Under the pieces are notes generated by a model, which searched no databases, was not told the DNA's origin, and was given only the letters and a program-made list of their open reading frames with translations. Positions 9,907 through 14,734 of a DNA stretch of 14,734 nt are shown here, one piece after another. The DNA is taken from NCBI GenBank assembly GCA_010094045.1, contig ML986670.1:183389-198122 (forward strand), in the 5' to 3' direction. The translations under genes were made by a program, and so were the position numbers. The DNA comes from Lojkania enalia (lineage: Eukaryota; Ascomycota; Dothideomycetes; Pleosporales). Positions within the stretch are counted from its first letter, which is position 1; each line of letters opens with the position of its first letter.

Positions 9907-10999
9907 ACTATTTAGTAGAGCCTATTTATTCTACTTATAACGCTGTATTATCGCACCCGTACTAGTATAGAGCTATAATAAGGCTAGAAGGATACAGTTC
10001 TACTGGGACGTACAGACGCTTGAACTGAGGGTACAATACTATATCTACAGTAGGAAGACCTGTATATAAGTAAATAGAACAGCACTATTACTAGAGGATA
10101 TTAAAAACTATCTCTACTATCTACCCGAGCACTACGTTCTGATATATAAGAAATACATAACTGCTATATTAAATATTAATACATATTTACAGTACTATTA
10201 TAGTATAATAATAGAGTAGAGGAGGGTAATTGTTAAGTATGCTCGTTAGTAGCTGATTAGACTAGTAAAGGATATCCAGCTGCCCGCACCGTTTAGGCAA
10301 CTAATACTAGAATTAGGAAAGCTGCTAAATAGGTTCTAGTACAAGCAATCTGGGTACTATATTATTACTAATATTAACACGCTACGTATATATCTAAAGA
10401 AGAAGTATAAGCAGGTATAGATAGGCGATAAAAGTAGGCTCTATTAGAAGGTTAAAGTATAGATGTTCTTTCAGGCTGGCGGGCTGTAGTAATATTTTAT
10501 CGTCGACGTAGGCAGCTATAACTATAAGCTAGCTATTCTCTATACAGAGGCCGACGTCGTGCGTAATTAGTTAGCCAGGTTTAAGCTTACAAAGTAGAGG
10601 GAAGAAGAGAAGGTATAGGTTATGAATGCGGAGGCAGCAAAGACCGACAAGACCGGGTGGTTCAAGCAGATAGGGTGGCTGGAGTATCTAGTAAAGTGGA
10701 ATCGAGTATATCTTACATATTAGATCCGGCTGCCCGACCGAGGCGAGGCGAAACTTTAGTAGGCGGTAAAGTTAGTCAAGCTATTAGTTGAGTAGAATAT
10801 TAGAGGGTTATTATCACTCGCGCGAGAGATAAGACGGTAGTTTAGAAGTACTTAGTAATATAAGGTAGACAGGCGTCTACTTGCTTAACTACAGAACCCT
10901 GAGAGTTAGGCGGTATACGCTAGCTATATTATTAAGTTTATCTGCTACTTTCTCTATATTATCGCCGACGAAGAAGCTTAGGCTATATAGTTCAGCTAT

Positions 11000-11117
11000 A
11001 GTAGTAACAGCGATAACAGTAATAATAATAGTATAGTATCAGATAATAGCGCGAGTTCTGGGTTTAGTAAAGCCGGAAGTAGTACTAATAGCAATAATAA
11101 TAGCGATAGCGGCCCCT
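11000..11117 (+). repeat. AAT/AGT trinucleotide-rich linker, copy B
   Basis: This is the counterpart of 8603-8720. It keeps some GAT and AGC codons (Asp, Ser) where copy A has AAT and AGT, which matches the lower RIP load in copy B. Confidence 0.7.
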
Positions 11118-11989
11118 GTTATAGGTACTATAGGAAGAAAGAAGTAGATTAGATGGAAGACGCGCGCAAGCTATTCTGTTAGTAAAGCGAGTAGAAGGAA
11201 CTAGTAATAGTATTATAAGTTATATTAGATAGGGATAGCAAGGACGCTTAGCTTAAGGTACTACTGGATATGCTTATATCATTTATTTTTCAATTAACAG
11301 GCGATCGGCTGTTTAGTAGCAAGCTTATCTATTTTCTCGCCGTACTAGGGATTAACGCTAAAATAGACCGCTTATATACAGCGAAGAACTACTCGTATAT
11401 ACTAGCTAGTATAGTATACTGCGTGCGCGTACTAGGTATAGAGAAGCTACTTCTAGCGGTAGAGCGCGACGAGCAGACAGACGAGAACTAGGAGTATTTT
11501 CTACTTATACGGCGGAAGTTTCTAGCTAATAGATTATTCAGTCTAATAAGCGAGATAATTAGCTTACTAGCGTATAAAAAGTTTATTATACTAACAGCTA
11601 GTAATTTAGGTAACGCTTACTAGTTAAAGAATAAGAAGACGTTCTATCTTAATAGCCGGCCGATCTATATTAGCTAGTTCCGTAAAATAGCGCAGGATAT
11701 AGTAGCTAAGGTAGAGGAGATACTCTAGTAGGAGTTGTGTTAGACAGCTAAAGCTGAAGACTAGTTTACTATCCGGCTAGAGCAGCTTATTAATAATATT
11801 ACATTTATATAGCGGGGTATATCTTTTATCTATTATTATAATAATCAGCTTAACGACAGGTTTAAGTAGATACTTACTCGAGCTAGGTAGATAGAAGCTG
11901 GTTAGCAGCTTTAGTTAAGAGACGGCTTATAGAGTAAGTAGTAGGTAAAGTAGTACTTGCGGTAGATAGATCGCTTCTTAAAACTGCTA

Positions 11990-12640
11990 ATAGTTAGCGT
12001 ATATATAACTTCAGGGCAGTCTAGGTAAGGGTCGGAAATTACGATAATATAGTATTATAATAGAGTACTACAAGACTGTAATATCTTTATAGTAGACGGG
12101 CAGATTATAATAGTAGTCTACTATTACAAATTGCAATCCTAGTAGAATAAGCCGAAGGTAGTACCGCGCTTTCTACCGCCGCGGCTAGGGTAGGTAATAA
12201 TAGTATACTTAGCTTACATACAGCCATTTCAGGAGTATTTAAATATTAAGGTACTCGGCAGCAGCTTTAGTAACTATATATAGGCGGATTAATATAGGCT
12301 ATAGAAAATAGACCGACTAACGCGCGTGCTTAAGCGCGAGACTAGTAAGTAGGTAGATATTAAACTATATATACTAGACTACTAATACGCAGCCGTTAGT
12401 ATTAGTAGAGAAGTAGTTAGAGAGTTGTTTAGCAAAGGATATTAGGACGAGATAGGGGAAGTCGAAGAAGCTAAAGTAGATAAGGAGGGAGAAAGCGTGC
12501 TAGAGCTATAGAGCGCGTAGATGATATAGATAGGGATTAGGAACTACAGTATACTAATTAATATCGTTAAGTATCTTAGTATACGCTTAATCAAGGCGTT
12601 CCAGCTACTTAGTATACTATAGTATTACTTCTTAGGGCTC
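11990..12640 (+). other. Tyrosine-recombinase-like domain of the TLH relic
   Basis: Within the gene at 9905-14464 the residues fall in the order expected of a tyrosine recombinase. Box I is SGQSRxGSEI at 12011-12040, where x (12026-12028, TAA) is the expected catalytic Arg. A Lys in a beta-hairpin position lies at 12128-12130 (YYYK). A Y-[TAA]-Y triplet at 12380-12388 sits where Y-R-H is expected. RNYS at 12539-12550 supplies a candidate nucleophile Tyr (12545-12547), followed by a helix leading to YYFLGLDGG. The spacing of about 40, 85 and 52 codons is plausible. The resemblance is by motif only; Crypton-type enzymes are the nearest fungal comparison. Copy A contains only the first two boxes. 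Confidence 0.5.
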
Positions 12641-12839
12641 GACGGGGGTAAAGAGATACCGGAGGTAAGGTAGACAGGTAGTCGAGGCTGGACTGGGGTA
12701 AAGAAGTAGTAGTAGCGTAACAACAATAGTAAAGGGCTTATAGTATAAGGAAAGGAGGCGCAGGCTTAAAGTGGAAAGGAGAAAGGGCTTTAAAAGGCGA
12801 TGCAGCAGGTGCTTAGGCAAGAAAAGGTTAGCTTCTACT

Positions 12840-13830
12840 TAGCCGAGTAAGAGCAAGCGATATATACGGTACTAGGCGGGTAGATACTGCTTATTATAGT
12901 ACTTCTAACCGGTGGAGGGAAGAGCTTACTATTTACCGTGCCGGCTTACTTAGATCGATATAGGGTAACAGTAGTAGTAGTACCGTACCGGGCGTTTATT
13001 GAGAACTTGGTTAAGCGGATTCAAGAGAGTAGGATTAACTATATAGAGTAGAAGTATAGTAAGAGTAATCTAGTAGTAGTAGTAGTAGTCAGCGTAGATG
13101 TAGCGGGCGATGTAACGAGTAATAGGAATTTTATTAGCTACGCGGAGATACTTAATAGTAAGAGGCTGCTGCGGCGGATTGTAGTAGACGAGTATTATCT
13201 TATCTTTATATCAAGCGACTGGCGGCCGAAGCTGGCGAAGCTAAAGAATCTACGGCTACTACTATACCCGGTAGTACTACTTACGGTAATACTACTACTA
13301 GTATGAGAGGCCGAACTGGGAGAGAACATGCTAGTTTAGTATATAATATACGTCCGAGCAAGTATAGTACGGCTAAATACGCGATATTTAGTATTATAGT
13401 ATAAGTAGGGGCAGGTATAAGAGATAGCGTTAGTAATATATCGGCGGCAGATGCAGCGGCTCAGGGAACGAAGGGAGAAAGGGGTAGTATACTGCCGCAG
13501 TAAAGCGTAATATAAAGCGATAGCTGAAGTACTAGATAGTAGGTACTATTATACCGGAGATATAGAGCGAGCTAGGTAGTTAGAGGAATAGCTTAAAGAA
13601 GGTAGGCTTATAGTAGTTATATCGGCGTTGGGTACAGGGGTGGATTTCCTAGGAATCGTATTTATACTACACGTAGGGATACTGTAGAGTATAATTAACT
13701 TTACTTAGGAGAGTAGACGCGGCGGGTAAGCAGGCGAGTAGGTAGATTCAGTAATTCTTATAGAGGAGGGCGAGGTGGAGCGAAGGATAGAATAAAAGGG
13801 GGAGGAGCTGGACGTGCAGGCGATGGGGAG
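12840..13830 (+). other. RecQ-type helicase core of the TLH relic
   Basis: Walker A LLTGGGKSLLF is intact (GKS at 12917-12925). Motif Ia VVVVPYRAL follows, then VDVAGDV. Motif II reads VVDEYYLIF (Asp 13187-13189, Glu 13190-13192), from DECH or DEAH-like with Cys/His changed to Tyr. Motif III LTATLPP reads LTVILLL (13280-13300) because three NCA codons became NTA. Motif IV region VVYCRSK and motif V SALGTGVDF are well kept. Motif VI reads *ESRRGG*AG with TAG at 13706 and TAA at 13727. A run of five GTA codons (13073-13087) encodes Val in a beta strand. This is a RecQ-family SF2 helicase without doubt; no HRDC domain was seen. Confidence 0.88.
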
Positions 13831-13834
13831 GTTT

Positions 13835-14250
13835 ATTATAAATAGTAGGTGTCGGTAAGGGCTAATAAGCAGCTATCTTAACGGGAAGTAAGTAAGCTAT
13901 AACGATATCAAGTCAGCTGGATATAACCGATACGGAGAAGGCATTAGTAAATAGCAGGATAGGCAGCGTAAGGTAAGCTTAGCGTAGCAGCAGGTTTAGG
14001 AGGTGCTAGAAGAGCTACGCGAAGGATGCGCGGTGTGCTAGATAATAGAAGAGGTAGAGACGGAGGAATAGTAGAGGTATAAAACAATGCAGTATACGGC
14101 GTAGTCTAGGATAAATAGGGTTAAACTAAACAGATTTCGGATAGGAATGCGCGATAGAGGAGGGAGTTATAGCTGCCGGTAATACTGGGTTAGTTAGAAG
14201 TACTGTACAACTGGGTTAGATATAAGTAATTAATATTAGTAGCCGAATAT
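13835..14250 (+). other. Cys-rich C-terminal region of the TLH relic
   Basis: After the helicase come INSRCR, YLNGK and NRYGEG (family CDxCGEG-like, Cys now Tyr), then CAVC near 14029-14042, then SYSCR*YWVS*KYC at 14166-14204. These Cys pairs are typical of the tail of fungal TLH-like RecQ proteins and probably bound zinc. Several Cys codons have turned into Tyr by TpG to TpA change. Confidence 0.6.
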
Positions 14251-14464
14251 AATAGTGCTACTAGCTCGGGCGGCAACGGAGGTTAAGGAGGAGGCTTAGA
14301 TAATCCGACAGTATAGCTACTTAAAGGAACTTAGTAGGGATTAGAAGGCGTATATAAAGTAGTTAGAGAAGAGTTACTCTTAACGGGTTTAGAGAGAGTA
14401 TTTTAGTAACGCAATAGTAGTTAGTATTTAAATTATACTCTTTATACAGCAGAATATAGAATAG

Positions 14465-14734
14465 GATAATAAGAATAGAGATAGCGCGGTATATAGAATA
14501 AATAGAAAGTAGGTAGAAATTAAAAATAAAATAGTAATATAGTAGATTATTTAAAAAAAAAGGAGTTAAAAAATAAATAAAGTATTTCTTTTATAATTAA
14601 AAGAAAGAATTTATTAATATTTTTAGATATTAGTATAAAAGAGATTAATAAGTTAAAATAAATAAAAGAAAATATATTTTAGAAAAAGAAAGTTAATAAA
14701 AAGAAAAAAATAGAGTTAATAATAATATAGAAAG
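14465..14734. other. AT-rich, C-depleted 3' flank
   Basis: No gene is visible. From 14521 to the window end (214 bases) I count one C (14588) against about 23 G. The strand is made of A-rich runs with AAG, TAG and AAT words. RIP acts on both strands and would remove G and C alike, so the strong G-over-C skew needs another cause. It may be terminal flank of the TLH-like gene, simple sequence, or subtelomeric DNA. Confidence 0.6.

Larger units (their letters stand above)
9741..12137 (+). repeat. Tandem duplication, copy B (2,397 bp)
   Basis: This is the second, less mutated copy. At the A/B junction (about 9734-9750) the word CCTA is shared between the end of the unit (AATCCTA) and its start (CCTATC). 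That 4-base microhomology at the breakpoint would suit a break-repair or replication-slippage origin. Sequence beyond 12137 is single-copy and continues the gene in the same frame. Confidence 0.95.
9905..14464 (+). pseudogene. Telomere-linked RecQ-type helicase (TLH-like), RIP-degraded
   Basis: One frame (codon starts leaving remainder 2 on division by 3) runs for about 1,520 codons, close to the size of fungal TLH-like proteins. Order of parts: C2H2-like fingers resembling the DUF3505 region (about 10020-10400); a block VKVQMFFQAGGLQQYF (about 10456-10502); an Asn/Ser linker (11000-11117); a helical region; a tyrosine-recombinase-like domain (about 11990-12640); RecQ helicase (about 12840-13830); and a Cys-rich tail (13850-14250). 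Family members are ATP-driven 3'-5' DNA helicases typical of chromosome ends. It carries many TAG/TAA stops and a TGA at 13304. DECH reads DEYY, and motif VI has lost its Gln and one Arg. It is least mutated towards the 3' end. The N-terminal limit is uncertain: the first ~160 bases of the repeat unit may be promoter and leader. The end may be the TAA at 14429, the TAG at 14462, or later. Confidence 0.82.
1..14734. other. RIP-mutated AT-rich block
   Basis: The whole window shows the dinucleotide pattern of repeat-induced point mutation, the fungal process that turns CpA into TpA on both strands of repeated DNA. In bases 1-60 there are 12 TpA, 6 ApT, no CpA and no TpG. In 13441-13500, inside the helicase relic, there are about 3 TpA, 2 ApT, 4 CpA and 2 TpG, so the effect is uneven. 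In the decayed frames the stops are nearly always TAG or TAA, as expected from CAG, CAA and TGG; TGA is rare. Catalytic Asp codons after T have become Asn and many His codons have become Tyr, again C-to-T or G-to-A changes. This explains why only very short open stretches survive. RIP is established in Pezizomycotina; assigning the window to that group is inference. Confidence 0.92.

Noticed and set aside
11270..11491. Open stretch of 73 codons on the plus strand starting with Met
   Set aside because: It is a piece of the TLH-like frame that happens to lack stops in copy B. The same stretch in copy A has stops, and its residues continue both ways into the larger relic. It is not a separate gene.
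7344..12137. Tandem copies as a long terminal repeat pair or a segmental assembly artefact
   Set aside because: The unit is coding in character and head-to-tail with no element between the copies. The copies differ by many transitions, so they are neither LTRs nor a simple assembly duplicate.
12632..12820. Open stretch of 62 codons on the minus strand, Leu-rich
   Set aside because: It lies opposite the linker between the recombinase-like domain and the helicase. Minus-strand CTA/CTT-rich reading gives Leu by composition. No motif or start context supports it.
13187..13198. DEYY as a new type of helicase motif II
   Set aside because: TGT-CAT to TAT-TAT is what RIP would do to a DECH box. With stops all around it, this is decay and not a new variant.

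Overview
This window is a degraded, AT-rich, transposon-filled block. The most likely source is the subtelomere or another AT-rich compartment of a filamentous ascomycete (Pezizomycotina). Two things support that. First, the base composition has the signature of repeat-induced point mutation (RIP). In bases 1-60 I count 12 TpA against 6 ApT and no CpA or TpG at all, and almost every stop codon in the recognisable reading frames is TAG or TAA where the family has Gln or Trp. Second, the gene families are those of fungal repeats: a hAT transposase, a chromodomain Ty3/gypsy element, and a telomere-linked RecQ-type helicase (TLH-like). I see no intact gene. All recognisable coding relics lie on the + strand.

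Layout. 1-2481 is a hAT transposase pseudogene, open at the left edge of the window, in one frame to about 1850 and then shifted by one base. 2482-2729 is unassigned. 2730-2860 holds a degenerate CCCTAA-like (telomere-like) tract. It directly abuts a 5'-truncated Ty3/gypsy element (2871 to about 7094) that keeps reverse transcriptase, RNase H, integrase, chromodomain, a possible C-terminal extension, a polypurine tract and one LTR. 7095-7343 is unassigned. From 7344 to 12137 a 2,397-bp unit (exactly 799 codons) is present twice in tandem, with no net insertion or deletion at the points checked. Each copy carries the 5' part of a TLH-like gene. Only the second copy runs on into the rest of the gene: the end of a tyrosine-recombinase-like domain, the RecQ helicase core and a Cys-rich tail, ending near 14464. 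The last 270 bases are extremely AT-rich, and the final 214 carry almost no C on this strand.

How it fits together. The hAT and gypsy relics are the most heavily mutated. Tandem copy A is more mutated than copy B, and the single-copy helicase part is the least mutated. Many stops are shared by copies A and B, so at least some of the damage probably predates the duplication. The most interesting reading is that the TLH-like protein joins C2H2-like zinc fingers, a tyrosine-recombinase-like (Crypton-like) middle domain and a RecQ helicase. That combination would suit a selfish subtelomeric element rather than a housekeeping helicase. The telomere-like tract beside a retroelement cut off at its 5' side may be a fossil of a healed chromosome break. 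Both ideas are inferences from motifs read by eye.
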